Positions 39,301-47,092 are shown, numbered from the stretch's first letter. The stretch: DNA of 64,000 nucleotides from Hippopus hippopus (GCA_946811185.2 OX328103.1:31428266-31492265), one strand, 5' to 3'. The notes: a model not told the origin generated them from the letters alone. Translations and numbers: made by a program.

Positions 39301-42300
39301 ACTGTACATCAATTTTCTAAATTGATGATTTGTTTTAGTGTTAAACGCCAATGTTTTCCAAAGATTAACCAGAATTTTTGGTATGCTGTACCCCAAATAC
39401 ATAGGAAATCAACTAGGATATTACAATTACATTTCTATCACCTCACTCACCTGTAAAAAGGGGTCACTGACCCCAGACACGTCATGCTCTGGTGAATAAC
39501 CAGCCATTATCAGATTTTTCAAAATTCTGACTAACTGTGGTACAACCTGCAAAAACCAGTCACAAACAATTCCACACATTATGTTTTATTAAACTTTTGA
39601 CCAAAAATTGATTAACAATTGTGTGACTTGTTAATCCATTTGCAGCAGACAACTTTAAAAAAGTCCCTGTAAGAAAGGAATATTACATATGAATTAAGAC
39701 TGATACAGTGATTAATGTGATAATGTGATTATGTTGTGGCCAAAGGTGAATTTCCTCATTATGGACAATTCTTCCTCCTGTCACAATGTTTTCGAATTGC
39801 CTGCTGCAAGATGCAAAACTAGTCTGCAGAAGATAATGAATGAGTTAAGGCACAGTCCCTCACTTAAGATGAAAAGTAACTGTTAATCAAAACCAATTAC
39901 AAAACGTGAATACCAAAAGAATATCAACAGAATAAAATTTATTCAGTTGTAAATTTTGCAATCTAATATCACTAAGGAGTAGTTCATTAAAATGTTTTCG
40001 TTAAATTTTTGAAATTTATATTGCAACACATTATGTTTGAAAGACTAGGGTAACCACAGAAGACATATTTCATTGACAAAAAGCATCCTTGTTTCTTCTC
40101 AAATCAAAGCAGGATACTTTTTCAGTTATCAGTGGTACTAAACTCCGCGTACAACATAAAATCCAATCACAGACTAAATTTGTCCTTAAATCCTTTAACA
40201 AATTATCCTGAGAGAAGCAAAAAACCTTTCTCCTTTGCACAAAATGTTTTACACTTTTTCTAAAACAAATTCCATCATTTCAGCCACAAATAATTTGTCA
40301 TCTAAATTTTTGTTTTGTTCTTTGTTATGGTTATGTATTTTTTCACTTGTGAGAGCAATAATGGAAAAAGTTCAAAAAACAGTCACTTACATTCTGTCTC
40401 TTATATTCCCTAGTAAATGACCTTGCTACATTTGGGGGTGGTAAGGAAAAGCATAACACCAAGTATAAAGAGAACTTACTTTTCTAAAGTGAGTCAGGGT
40501 ATCTGGACTCTTTTCACACATTTCTGTGATCAGACATACAGCTGTCAAGAGTACACCTGAAATAGGGGAAAAAAAATTAAAAACAGCAATGAGGGAAGAA
40601 TTGATACTCTGAGATTATACAAATTTAGCAGAGCACTGTGGCACAGGTACAGGAGAGTAGAGATAGCCATCACAAAATAGCCAATGAAACCTCTATTCAC
40701 TTGTGAAATTTTTATTTGTAGAAATAGGAGAACAGGGGTTCCAAGGAAATGTCGACCCTAGAATTGACACAATATTTACATTTTTGTAGGACAGAAAACC
40801 AGGTAAGTATGTAAACAGGTGCAACAAAAATGTACTAAATGCAGAACTGACCATGGTTTTTCTCATTCAACAATGCCCGGGTTGAGGGTATAAACATCTC
40901 CATGAGATCTGGTACTTTCTTTATGACTCTGTATGCACACAGTATGGACTGAAGCGAGAAAGAATTTAGTAACTTATACTGACATCTATTTCACATAAAT
41001 CTTAATAGGATTTCCTTTTCTTTAACTCTTTACCAAACGACAAAATTTTAGACTTGTCCAAATTGAAAGCATTTGCAGACAACAAAATAAATGCAAGTCA
41101 AAAATTGAAACTTGACTTTGGAGGAGTAGAAAACATTGTGGGAAAAGGAGAAAATGCTGGTTACCAGCATTTTCTCCTTTTCCCACAATGTTTTCAGAAG
41201 GCTTCTTCCACAGGGTCGTTAAAACCAGGGATTGTTTGGTAAAGGGTTAAACCAATCCCCAAGAATAATACACCTAGAAAAAACAAGTGCAAGTTCTAAA
41301 AATGTAGCTAATACCTATGAAAAACAAAACTTTCTTTCCTTATGAGCTTTATGTTCTTAATGGGGCATTAAACCAGATTTTTACCCCATTTTTTTTTTTT
41401 GGAAAAATCATTTAGATGTGACTCTTTATACTTATTTGAGGAAAACAAAAGTAAGCCTGCCATTCACAGTAAAAATACTAAAAATTTCTGATGCCTTTTG
41501 TTTCTACATGTATTTCTATGTTTTAATTTTGAAGCCATCTTTTGCATGATAAATAGCAATAGAAAATGAACATTTTTCATTCAGATTTTGAAATAGAATT
41601 ATTTGAGTTAAAACTCAACTGTAAGCTCTAATAAGCCTCCAGTCAATGATACAGGTATATATACTTTTGACCAATGAACTTATGTCCCTTTGGTTAAATG
41701 TAAATTAAAAAAAAAAAAACTTATCTCCTAAGAAAATGTCCTTTTATCAGCAGAAAGACTAGCCATTTAAATTTTATCCCCATTTTAAGACACCATTAAT
41801 GGCATTATAAATGAAAGAATTTTACAATATAAATACCTTCTTTTTTATATAAGCATTGGATGATTTGATCATTCTTTCCACTTCCCCTGCCAGATCTCGA
41901 CTCATCTCTGCAGAGCATATTGAACCCAAAGTACAAAGAGCAAGACTTGCTATGTACTGAGTCTGGTGATTTAAGTCACTGAAAGAGAAAAGACAACACA
42001 CTAATCCTTTTGCATAATAACTGAATGGAATAAAGAGACTGAGTCAACATCAACTTATTATCCAACACAATTAAGCCATAAATTTGAAAACATCCTTGTA
42101 AAATACAAATAATCTATTATGAATTACTGTAATACATTGACACCTGTTCATACACTTTGACAAGAGAATAAATTACTCTCTACAAGCAATTTCTCCTTTA
42201 GCCACAATGTCCTCACAAGTGGTCTGCTGTTAGACAGGTAAATGCTGTCTATGATGATTAAAAGTATTGCCTATGATCTTTTGAAAGCCTTCACTACAAG

Positions 42301-45300
42301 AGAGTAATTCCCAGAAAAATGGGCATAATTAACCGTTTACCAAAAAACAAAATTTTGGACTAGATCAAACTGAAAGAATTTGCAGACACATATTAATAAT
42401 TAAATATAATGCAAGAGATGATTTATGTCTTTGTTAGGGTAGAAAACATTGTGGGAAAAGGAAAAAATGCTGGCTACCAGCATTTTCTCATTCTTCCACA
42501 TTGTTTTCACAAGGCTTCTTCCCCAGGGCTGTAAAAACCTGGGATTGTTTGGTAAAGGATTAAATTGGCATATTCTTAAAAAAGTCTAACAAGAATTTTA
42601 GATGGTAAGTGTTATATTCCTGACAAATGATTGTGAATAACACACCTACACCAACTCCCAACAAAAGAGTGAAAACTAAAGGAGGCAAATCTGATGGGTC
42701 ATTACTTACTTTTTGAGAGAGTTTGTGACCAGAAGATGTATATCTTGTCTCTCATCCAACAACAACATGGCACCTAGATATCCAATTCTCTTGTCTGTAA
42801 ACTTTGGTGAGGCAATCAGCTTCAGGCATTCAAGCTGAAATGATATGAGGAAAGAAGAATCAGTTACTTCCCTTGATCATTCTCCACTTCAGCACTCATC
42901 CTATAAATTCACTACTGCCAGGAGACAACTCTTTCCAACTTGCAGTTGATCTTTTTTAAAAGGCTCAGATAATAAGATTGTCTCTAAAACAGTTATAAAC
43001 ATATTGGGAAAAAGGACAACTGGCTGGTTACCAGCATATTCTCTTTTTCCAATGATTTTTCAAGAAACCTATTCCTTTTCCGTAGTGAAAACATGATATT
43101 GTTTGGTTAGCCCTTACCACACAATCTTGAGTTTTCATGACTCTACATAGGTAGCTTTTAGAAAACACTGTGGGAAAAGGAAAAAATGCTGGTAATCAGC
43201 ATTTTCTTCTGTTCTCAAAATGGTTTCTACCCTTTTGAAAACAAATTTTAAATTTTGAGTCACATTTCATGTCGTCTGCAAATGCTTTCAATTTGGACTA
43301 GTCTACAATATTGTTGTTTGGTAAAGATTTAAGAGTTAAAAAGTTGTTTGGGCAGAATCCATGCTCATTTGATTTTTTGGTTTGTGTGGTATTCAACATT
43401 ATTTCAATTACATCAAGGTGGTGAGTGCATTTAACAATGCTTTTACTGGAGTTTCTTTAAATAACCAGAACTTCAGACAATTTTCTTCTCAAGAGTTTGG
43501 CTGCCTTCCTAGTCCTACATAACCATCATTGAGACAAGGATCAGCACTGGGAGAGGAATGAATCCTATTGCAATGACTTTTATTGATAACAAGCTAGGGA
43601 TCTGAACCACAGACCCCTTGGTTTCAAGCCCTGTTTGTTACAGACTGAGCTACCTGGATCAGCTCTGCTGATTTTGAACACTCTACATCATCTGTCAAGA
43701 TCTTCAAGTAAATTGATGCTTAAGGTGAGTCAAAAGATGAGCTGTGCTGTGTGAAAAGGGGGCTTAGTGCACCTGCAAAAAGTATCGACCCAGGTCAGCC
43801 TACGAAGGCTGACCTGGGCCGAAACTTTTTGCTCTTGGTCAATTTGCAGCAGCTCAAAGGACCAGTGTACCCAATGATTTGGTCGGTTGTCATACAAAAT
43901 AGATTTTATGGATCCATAATACTGTGATGACTTGCTTGGTATCATTCATCAAGGAGATGCCTTAAGCCCCTTTTCACCAGAGCAAGGCTCAATTATGTTT
44001 TTGTGAAGGGAAAAGGTAATAGGATAACTTTCCAACAAAAAAAAGAAACACTATGTAACTGAAAAAATCAATAGGATCAGCTTCGCTTTGTCACTGCAGA
44101 CATTTATTGGATATCCTCAGAACTCATTATCAGACAACGAAATTTTACTCTTGTTAAAAATTGAAAGCATTTGCGGACAACAAATACATTGTGGTTTAGG
44201 TGTCTGAACTTTTCTTGAATGAGATAATCATTTTTTAATAATAAACATTGTGGAAAAAGGGGTAAATGCCGAATAGGGGCATTCTCTCCTCTTTTCAAAA
44301 CGTTTACAAAAGCCCTTTTCCTTAGGGTTGTTAAAACATCAGCATTGTTTTGTAAAAGATTTATTCTTTATCAGGCAACAAAGTTTTACTCTTATCCAAA
44401 CTGGAGGCATAAGCATACAAAACTAGAGGCGCTTGAGCGCCTGTATCGCTCCACAGGCCTGATATTTCTATAATGGCGAAAGGAAGTTTTTAACAGTTAT
44501 CATTCAATCCTGCATTTTAGCTCACTGAAGAAACAATTTGGTAGACAACCACCATAGGAACTTACCTGCAAAACAACAATGAAATCCAATGAATAGTTTT
44601 AGAGAAGAAATTTTTCAAAGATTTTACTTTATACCATAAAAGGAAAATGAGTCTCCCATAAAAGCCATGTTTTTTGACAGATCTTTTTTTTTTTTAAGGA
44701 ATTCTGTAAACCTGTATCTAAGGAACATTCCTGCAAAATAATAATGCTATCCAAATAGTGGTTTGGGAGGAGAAGATTTTTAAAGGTTTTTTACTTTGGT
44801 TGCCATGGCAACCAGAATTCTTCATGGAACACAATTATTTGAAGGAATTTGAAAGAGGACCACCAAAGGAACATTCCTGTGAAATTTGGTAAAAATCCAG
44901 TCAATAGTTTCTGAGGAGAAGTTTTTTAAAGAAAAAGTTTACGGACGCACGCACGGACGAACGAACGGACGGACGGACGGACACAACGCCATGACAATAG
45001 CTCGCTGGCCTTCGGCCAGTGGAGCTAAAAATGACTGCAGTATTATTAGTATGGATTTTGACAGGATAAAAACATTGTGGAAAAAGGAGAAAATGGTTAC
45101 CAGCATTTTGTTTTCCACCCAATATTTTCATTAAGTTTTATAGGGGGGTGGGGGGTGAAACTGAATTGCTTGATAAACCTGATTTACACTAATTCAGGCT
45201 AATTGGAAAAAGTTAAGATAACTTAATTAGATTCGAAAGCTGTCTTACACTTTACCTCTTCAGAGTCAGACTCTTCCAATAAAGGAAAAAAATCTTATTT

Positions 45301-47026
45301 TCAAGATGCCGTTTAGAAAACAAGTATGCACATACATATTGATTCAAAAACAACGAACAAATTGATCAGTGCTTAGTCCTTTACCACATGACAAAATTGA
45401 AGGCATTTGTAAGCAACAAATTTAGTGTATTTCGAATTTTGTCTCTGAAAGTCAGAGCTTCAGATTGACGGTGCGCCCGCGCCAATCCTGCATGGTTTCA
45501 AAAGATGACACACGCATTTAGTAAGTCGTGCACCATAGAGGCGCGGGCATTTACAAAGTCCAGACATGCTTATTTAGGGTTATCAACATGTTATTATCAA
45601 ACCTCTACCTGCATTGGTTGTTTGTTTTTTGTTTACACGCTGTTACAACATTAACCCCTCAGATAAAAAAAGTTTATCCAATCACATTCTCGATAGACAT
45701 ATGTGATTGGTACCCGTTATTCTTAAATAAAACCGATAGAGCCCGATACCCAGTCTAGTTTGTACAATATCCGGTTATCAGACTGTCAGACTCGAGACAG
45801 ACGAACATCGAACATTTTTTCAAAAGCTCTGATCCAGTCAAATCGAAGTTGGAGATAATACTGGTTAAAAATGAAAAATATTTTGAAATAATGATCGTTT
45901 GCTAATAATAACACTGAGGGAAAACTTTTTCAAATATAATTCAAATCAATATTTTGTAGCGTTAACAGACGACACTTACTGTGACTGTCGTCTCGTCACG
46001 GCATATTACTCGCACTTTCAACAGCCCTGTTTGGCAAACAATGCCATATCGATCAATATCCACTAAAATTTAAATGGCCGAAAAGTTCTTACAGGGTAAA
46101 TTCGCATTATGACCTACACTGTAAGAAACTTTGTGAGAGAAGAAATTGCTTAATTTGGGCAATTTCTCCGTTTTCCAAAATGTTCTCCAAAAGGATTTTC
46201 TGTATCTGTAGAAACCGAAATTTGTTTTGGAAATGGTATAGTTTAAGGTTGACCCATGGTTTTGAAAAATGACCCCTCATATTCTTGCTAGATGGGTCAT
46301 GTGGCCCACAGGCTGTGAAAACAATCTGAAGCTCTGGAAAGTGAAGAAAAATTGTGAGAAAAGAATAAATGCTGGATACCACACTGTTATCAATAGCCTT
46401 CTTCTTCAGGGTAGAGACTGTTTGGTAAATTTACTGTTTACTGGATGGTAGAATCTTAGACTAAAGTCTTGTCTATCTTGAAAGCATTTCTAGAAGACAT
46501 AATAAAATGTAGAATCTGTCATCAAAAGGGTAGAAAACATTGTGAGAGATTGAAGCTTGCTGCATTTTTTTTTTACTACAATATTTTCAAAAGGGTTCTT
46601 CCTCAGGGCCTTGCAAACACTGGATCATTCTGTACAGAGTTCAGGGATATGTCCTTTTTGAAATGGGATGACCACTATAAGAAAAGGAGCAATTGTTTGT
46701 AGTGAACAATCATTCATTTTCCAACAAAGTTTTCCAAAAGGCCTATCTTCTGCAGGGGCAATAAGAGTAGTATCTGTGTGGTAATGGGTTAAACTGGTTT
46801 TAGATTATGAAATGTATCATATTACCTGACCAAAATGTGCAGGGTAGCCCAGCATATGGATATAGAGTAGTTTGGCAACATTTCTACACCTATATGTATT
46901 GTCTGTATCCCTAAATGAGTCCCTTATCTGTGCACATTCTTTCTGGACAACAGCTCTTTCATCAGCAGCAGTGCGGGCAGACCGTATCTCACGAATCAAA
47001 TCCCGCAGCCGCTTTGGTGTCGGCAT
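15231..47026 (-). CDS. AP1G1: AP-1 complex subunit gamma-1 (gamma-1 adaptin), complete coding region, 21 coding exons
   Basis: Spliced product of 824 residues (human about 822). AP-1 gamma is a large subunit of the heterotetrameric clathrin adaptor that works at the trans-Golgi network and endosomes, recruited by Arf1, sorting cargo into clathrin vesicles. The trunk (about 1-590) is an alpha-solenoid; it begins [19 protein letters not shown] and contains the hallmark [20 protein letters not shown]. The hinge (about 590-705) is Ser/Thr-rich with ILDLL (635-639), LLGLL (660-664) and LIDGLL (685-690), clathrin-box-like motifs. The ear (706-824) has FIFQAAVPK and IRMRLKLTY, matching the GAE domain that binds accessory proteins such as gamma-synergin. 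All introns are GT-AG and every exon phase fits its neighbours. Introns are loaded with transposons but no coding exon is interrupted. The terminal residues after the ear core (FPKELLQ) are lineage-specific. Confidence 0.96.
16069..16167 (-). CDS. AP1G1: AP1G1 ear-domain exon (20th of the main form)
   Basis: 33 codons, residues 759-791: [15 protein letters not shown], then [15 protein letters not shown]. Acceptor atttttcaag (a CAAG rather than CAG end), donor ATG|GTTTGT. Confidence 0.94.
16705..16865 (-). CDS. AP1G1: AP1G1 coding exon 20 by locus order (19th of the main form; ear domain start)
   Basis: 161 nt, residues 705-758. [20 protein letters not shown] opens the GAE ear beta-sandwich; [20 protein letters not shown] is its most conserved part. 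Acceptor gtatttcag, donor AAG|GTAAAC. Confidence 0.96.
17547..17574 (-). other. Candidate alternative micro-exon in AP1G1 intron 18
   Basis: A 28 nt segment with a good acceptor (ttattttag) and donor (TCTG|GTAATT). Entered in phase 0 it reads ESDNGNGIS and joins exon 20 in frame ([10 protein letters not shown]), resembling the vertebrate AAGIPSITAY junction. Entered from exon 17 or 18 (phase 1) it brings an in-frame TAA. It would fit after exon 16, or after a cryptic donor inside exon 18 (TCA|GTACCG). Its use is inference. Confidence 0.35.
17610..18787. mobile_element. hAT-like non-autonomous DNA transposon with 6-bp target duplication
   Basis: Perfect 16-bp ends CAGGGTTGCATCTAGA / complement, flanked on both sides by GAGCAG (17604-17609 and 18788-18793). 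Length 1178 bp, no transposase. The CAGGG start suits hAT; a 6-bp duplication is unusual for that group. An internal block (about 18045-18270) recurs at about 51250-51480. Confidence 0.8.
18845..18934 (-). CDS. AP1G1: AP1G1 coding exon 18 (hinge)
   Basis: 90 nt, residues 675-704: four Thr, then [18 protein letters not shown]. Frame-neutral length, phase 1 on both sides, so it could be skipped without a frameshift. Acceptor attgatag, donor ACAG|GTTTGT. Confidence 0.88.
19476..19605 (-). CDS. AP1G1: AP1G1 coding exon 17 (hinge, clathrin-box motifs)
   Basis: 130 nt, residues 632-674. Contains [11 protein letters not shown] and VDLLGLLDD, two clathrin-box-like Leu motifs in the position of the vertebrate LLDLL motifs. 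Acceptor tattttcag, donor CCAG|GTATAT, phase 1. Confidence 0.93.
19652..21031. mobile_element. Tandem-repeat-cored hairpin-ended element, copy 2 (AP1G1 intron 16)
   Basis: 5' AACAAGAGCAGCAAATTGTC; core units of about 162 bp; 3' hairpin GCCCGTC-TTC-GACGGGC then GTATAAAA. The 5' word ATACGCCCGTC (19677-19687) is the exact complement of GACGGGCGTAT (21018-21028). Its left edge lies about 47 nt upstream of exon 17. Confidence 0.85.
21435..21699 (-). mobile_element. tRNA-derived SINE with 12-bp target duplication
   Basis: Flanked by CAAACCAAAAAT at 21423-21434 and 21700-21711. On the minus strand the head contains tRNA-like A and B boxes (gttgtgagtttgataccc region); the body contains the trait TCAGTGACTTGTAAAGAAAG. 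Lies in AP1G1 intron 16. Confidence 0.75.
21818..22180. mobile_element. Tandem-repeat element with CTTCG hairpin (GACCTTGACC units)
   Basis: Two units of about 145 bp (gtgaccttgacc, catatgac, aagtttca, cctaggtcaaa), then a GGACGGACAGACAG run, then hairpin ACCTAC-TTC-GTAGGT and GGGTATAAAA. Same plan as the other hairpin-ended elements. Confidence 0.7.
22181..22715. repeat. Divergent tandem repeat, about 130-145 bp units
   Basis: Four units sharing aactccaaaa, gacagagttac, gatcttg, gcacttgtcct. Ends at a gggagtataaag tail, similar to the tails of the hairpin elements; its own hairpin is not seen. Confidence 0.65.
22954..23116 (-). CDS. AP1G1: AP1G1 coding exon 16 (trunk-hinge junction)
   Basis: 163 nt, residues 577-631. 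[11 protein letters not shown] matches SALLERMPVME of vertebrates; after it the sequence becomes a low-complexity hinge rich in Asn, Glu and Thr (five consecutive Thr). Acceptor tttggtttcag, donor GAG|GTATTG, phase 0. Confidence 0.95.
23462..23616. repeat. Imperfect palindrome, arms about 58 bp
   Basis: Left arm around TGATACCTGTTGTATCTCCT and right arm around AGGAGATATAATGGGTACCA are complementary, with further pairing through CCGTACGATAGATGAGATC / CAATCTTCGTATCGG. Looks like a small MITE or its hairpin; no second copy in the window. Confidence 0.6.
23995..24014. repeat. Poly-C run of 20
   Basis: Homopolymer in AP1G1 intron 15; its true length is uncertain in any assembly. Confidence 0.9.
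24353..24626. mobile_element. Family D MITE
   Basis: Ends CATATGGTCTGCAACACGCG and complement of CGCGTGTTGAATGCCATATG. Two inner hairpins built from CAGCCTGCGCATTCCG and GCCTGTGCGGAATGTGCAGG. Full-length relative of 9355-9627. Confidence 0.85.
24872..25100. mobile_element. Family A MITE, diverged
   Basis: TTTAACCCATTAC left, TGCTTGGTAAATAAGA right, inner ccaaattgaaagcacctgc. Ends 30 nt before the exon 15 donor, inside intron 15. Confidence 0.75.
25130..25234 (-). CDS. AP1G1: AP1G1 coding exon 15
   Basis: 105 nt, residues 542-576: [34 protein letters not shown]. Acceptor gtgctacag, donor [19 protein letters not shown] is the conserved end of the trunk. Confidence 0.97.
25279..25602. mobile_element. 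Family A MITE with internal duplication
   Basis: TTTAACTCTTTACCAAACGA left and GTGTGGTAAAGGGTTA right. The block aatttcctttc occurs twice (about 25368 and 25459), so about 90 bp appears duplicated relative to other copies. Intron 14. Confidence 0.75.
26466..26593 (-). CDS. AP1G1: AP1G1 coding exon 14
   Basis: 128 nt, residues 500-541: [17 protein letters not shown] then [15 protein letters not shown]. Acceptor acttttag, donor AGA|GTAAGT. Confidence 0.96.
26930..28036. mobile_element. Tandem-repeat-cored hairpin-ended element (145-bp units), copy 1
   Basis: 5' hairpin GGGCCTTGATGGCCC then ACTCACCTGA; about seven units of about 145 bp with TGTGGCCTCTAGAG and GACCTAGTGACCTAG; GACGACGGACGACGGAC; 3' hairpin GAGCAC-TTC-GTGCTC then AGGTGAGCTAA. 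Intron 13. Confidence 0.85.
28118..29640. mobile_element. Tandem-repeat-cored hairpin-ended element (145-bp units), copy 2
   Basis: Same family, head-to-tail, about 80 bp from copy 1, with about ten units. GCTCACCTGAG (28146-28156) is the exact complement of CTCAGGTGAGC (29627-29637). Ends CTAA followed by AA, compatible with a Helitron-type 3' end (CTRR), as in oyster pearl-like elements. Confidence 0.85.
29859..30071 (-). CDS. AP1G1: AP1G1 coding exon 13
   Basis: Largest coding exon, 71 codons, residues 429-499. Contains [19 protein letters not shown] and [20 protein letters not shown], then an acidic loop GEDDDLGA. Acceptor attcctag, donor GGCT|GTAAGT. Confidence 0.97.
30458..30512 (-). 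CDS. AP1G1: AP1G1 coding exon 12
   Basis: Short 55 nt exon, residues 410-428, [18 protein letters not shown]. Acceptor attgttcag, donor ACT|GTATGT. The motif corresponds to APSKRWHIDTIMRVL of vertebrate gamma-1. Confidence 0.95.
30868..31008 (-). CDS. AP1G1: AP1G1 coding exon 11
   Basis: 141 nt, residues 363-409: [20 protein letters not shown], then [15 protein letters not shown]. Acceptor gttttacag, donor ATAA|GTAAGC. Confidence 0.97.
31165..31380. mobile_element. Family A MITE fused to family C remains
   Basis: Hairpin aatgctggtaaccagcatt with CGTTGTGGGAAAAG left arm. The right side runs into the family C interior at about 31383 without the expected TTAA end. Intron 10. Confidence 0.65.
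31383..31596. mobile_element. Family C MITE, left-truncated
   Basis: Contains tatggatccatgtag, ccgactggatcatgaggt, and right end CAGCCCCGTTTTCACAGAAC. Left end missing at the junction with the family A copy. Confidence 0.65.
32044..32362 (-). mobile_element. tRNA-derived SINE, intron 10
   Basis: Same family as 43378-43662: plus-strand GTTTTACGCCATTTTCAACA start and GAGCTACC...GCTCGG end. Minus strand gives a tRNA-like head with gatagcat and ggtttgatccc boxes. Confidence 0.65.
32526..32639 (-). CDS. AP1G1: AP1G1 coding exon 10
   Basis: 114 nt completing Arg325 and encoding [29 protein letters not shown] and ISIR (to 362). Acceptor ttcaaacag, donor ACG|GTAAGA. A hAT-like element lies 38 nt upstream of the exon start. 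Confidence 0.97.
32678..34092. mobile_element. hAT-like non-autonomous transposon (1415 bp), intron 9
   Basis: Ends CAGGGGTGTGGAAATC and complement of GATTTCCGCACCCCTG (one mismatch). Inner repeats of CTACTTGTCC near both ends, in inverted orientation. Flanks atagat / ttagat suggest a short, decayed target duplication. Left edge is 38 nt upstream of exon 10. Confidence 0.8.
33310..33513 (-). pseudogene. Possible N-terminal remnant of a hAT transposase
   Basis: 67-codon frame inside the hAT-like element. Starts [20 protein letters not shown] followed by [11 protein letters not shown], a basic start with a LxxFG-type stretch as often seen before the BED finger of hAT transposases. No finger or catalytic region follows, so the body was deleted. 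Family assignment is inference from position and flavour. Confidence 0.35.
34266..34276. repeat. Short poly-G run, intron 9
   Basis: G-rich stretch between the hAT-like element and exon 9. Confidence 0.6.
34900..34955 (-). CDS. AP1G1: AP1G1 coding exon 9
   Basis: 56 nt, residues 307-324 ([18 protein letters not shown]) and the first two bases of an Arg codon. Acceptor tcttgtag, donor ACG|GTAGGT. Confidence 0.96.
35480..35578 (-). CDS. AP1G1: AP1G1 coding exon 8
   Basis: 33 codons, residues 274-306: [20 protein letters not shown] and IKSEAGLR. Acceptor actttcag, donor AGG|GTAAGC. The donor placed one base later would break the frame into exon 9. Confidence 0.97.
36452..36532 (-). CDS. AP1G1: AP1G1 coding exon 7
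   Basis: Phase 0 exon of 27 codons beginning GTG right after ttttacag. Residues 247-273, [14 protein letters not shown] then ETMNDILAQ; donor CACAG|GTAATA. A mariner element ends only 38 nt upstream of the first exon base. Confidence 0.97.
36571..37902. mobile_element. Mariner-family transposon (1332 bp), intron 6
   Basis: Inverted ends CGAGGGTTGTTCGATGTGTA and complement of TACATATAGAACAGCCCTCG, followed inward by the shared ATGTGTATTGTAC. Flanked by TA on both sides (36569-36570, 37903-37904). Carries a dead transposase on the minus strand. Confidence 0.93.
36644..37710 (-). pseudogene. Mariner transposase, DD34D type, inactivated
   Basis: ATG at 37710 ([17 protein letters not shown]). 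Helix-turn-helix region with [20 protein letters not shown]; then WIPHIL (family WVPHEL). Catalytic Asp in [12 protein letters not shown], second in HDNAPSH, third in [11 protein letters not shown]; exactly 34 residues separate the last two, the mariner spacing. It is broken by in-frame stops at 37627-37629 and 37309-37311, further stops up to 36814-36816, and a frameshift before [13 protein letters not shown]. Tail ends near NRGEYFEGM, stop 36644. Not active. Confidence 0.93.
38205..39304. mobile_element. pogo/Tigger-like non-autonomous transposon (1100 bp), intron 6
   Basis: Ends CAGTAGAATCTCAGTCACTC and complement of GTAATTCGAAG..., i.e. CAGTCAAATCTCGGTAATTC read inward from the right. Flanked by TA both sides. 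Many TTCGAA words near both ends. No transposase frame. Confidence 0.8.
39451..39546 (-). CDS. AP1G1: AP1G1 coding exon 6
   Basis: Phase 0 exon of 32 codons, acceptor tttgcag and donor ACAG|GTGAGT. Residues 215-246, including [17 protein letters not shown], a gamma-adaptin signature. Confidence 0.97.
40190..40330. repeat. Family A fragment, intron 5
   Basis: aatcctttaacaaattatcctgag, tttctcctttgcac, and tttgtcatctaaatttttg; hairpin apex lost. Confidence 0.5.
40480..40556 (-). CDS. AP1G1: AP1G1 coding exon 5
   Basis: Acceptor tcag at 40557-40558, donor AAA|GTAAGT; 77 nt. Encodes residues 189-214, with [18 protein letters not shown] as in gamma-adaptins. Confidence 0.96.
40852..40948 (-). CDS. 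AP1G1: AP1G1 coding exon 4
   Basis: Acceptor cgcttcag, donor CCATG|GTCAGT (weaker but canonical). Encodes residues 157-188 with [18 protein letters not shown] and LLNEKNH. Confidence 0.96.
41020..41250. mobile_element. Family A MITE, best-preserved copy, intron 3
   Basis: Ends TTTAACTCTTTACCAAACGA and GATTGTTTGGTAAAGGGTTAA. The centre (41129-41195) is a perfect hairpin: 32-bp arms from GAAAACATTGTG to AATGCTGG with a 3-nt loop. The TTAA at the edges suggests a TTAA target site, as for piggyBac-like or Kolobok elements (inference). Confidence 0.9.
41837..41978 (-). CDS. AP1G1: AP1G1 coding exon 3
   Basis: Acceptor ctctttcag, donor AAG|GTATTT; 142 nt. Encodes residues 109-156, with [20 protein letters not shown] and the helix that follows. 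Confidence 0.97.
42330..42563. mobile_element. Family A MITE, intron 2
   Basis: Left TTAACCGTTTACC, right GTTTGGTAAAGGATTAA, hairpin aaatgctggctaccagcatttt with long G/C-matching arms. Confidence 0.85.
42710..42834 (-). CDS. AP1G1: AP1G1 coding exon 2
   Basis: Acceptor tttcag, donor AA|GTAAGT; 125 nt, leaves phase 2. Encodes residues 68-108 with [20 protein letters not shown] and [12 protein letters not shown], core helices of the adaptin trunk. Confidence 0.97.
43109..43336. mobile_element. Family A MITE, intron 1
   Basis: cccttaccacacaatcttgag left, gttgtttggtaaagatttaag right, apex aaatgctggtaatcagcatttt. A more decayed copy precedes it (about 42950-43100). Confidence 0.75.
43378..43662 (-). 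mobile_element. tRNA-derived SINE, intron 1
   Basis: Same family as 32044-32362: GTATTCAACATTATTTCAAT start, GAGGAATGAATCC block, and end GACTGAGCTACCTGGATC. Possible target duplication TGATTTT. Minus-strand head has tRNA-like boxes. Confidence 0.65.
43738..43993. mobile_element. Family C MITE, intron 1
   Basis: TGAGCTGTGCTGTGTGAAAA left, complement of TTTTCACCAGAGCAAGGCTC right, hairpin GACCCAGGTCAGCCTACG / AAGGCTGACCTGGGCC with shortened loop. Confidence 0.8.
44124..44362. mobile_element. Family A MITE, diverged, intron 1
   Basis: ttatcagacaacgaaattttac left, cattgttttgtaaaagattta right; apex eroded (aaatgccgaataggggcattc). Confidence 0.65.
44418..45028. mobile_element. Hairpin-ended element with different stems, intron 1
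   Basis: 5' hairpin AGGCGCTTGAGCGCCT then GCTCCACAGGCC (44448-44459). Core has two-three loose units (ttttaaag, accatgg, gaacattcctg). GGACGGACGGACGGAC run, 3' hairpin CTGGCC-TTC-GGCCAG then GTGGAGCTAA. GGCCAGTGGAGC (45014-45025) pairs with the 5' word at 11 of 12 positions. Confidence 0.8.
45056..45178. repeat. Family A half copy, intron 1
   Basis: aaacattgtggaaaaaggagaaaatggttaccagcatttt then tgcttgata; left outer half missing. Abuts the previous element by about 30 bp. Confidence 0.55.
46105..46792. repeat. Two decayed family A copies, intron 1
   Basis: Pieces at about 46105-46440 (atgctggataccac, tttggtaaat) and 46500-46792 (gggtagaaaacattgtgag, gtggtaatgggttaaac). No intact hairpin. 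Confidence 0.5.
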
Positions 47027-47035
47027 AATCGACGA
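46826..47035 (-). CDS. AP1G1: AP1G1 coding exon 1 (with 9 nt of 5' UTR)
   Basis: The acceptor is a long pyrimidine tract ending ttcag (AG at 47036-47037), so the start-codon exon is not the first exon. ATG at 47026-47024 gives residues 1-67, ending AHFGQ, with donor CAG|GTAAT. This start matches the family N-terminus. The reading frame stays open upstream, but the family start and the acceptor argue against a longer protein. Confidence 0.97.
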
Positions 47036-47092
47036 CTGAAAAAGAAGGAAGTTGTTAGTAAACCCCCAACCTTCAAAAGTCTCAGAAACATT

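Noticed and set aside
45440..45835. Possible element with CAGAGCTT ends
   Set aside because: Only 8 bp of end complementarity and no target duplication; not enough to call.
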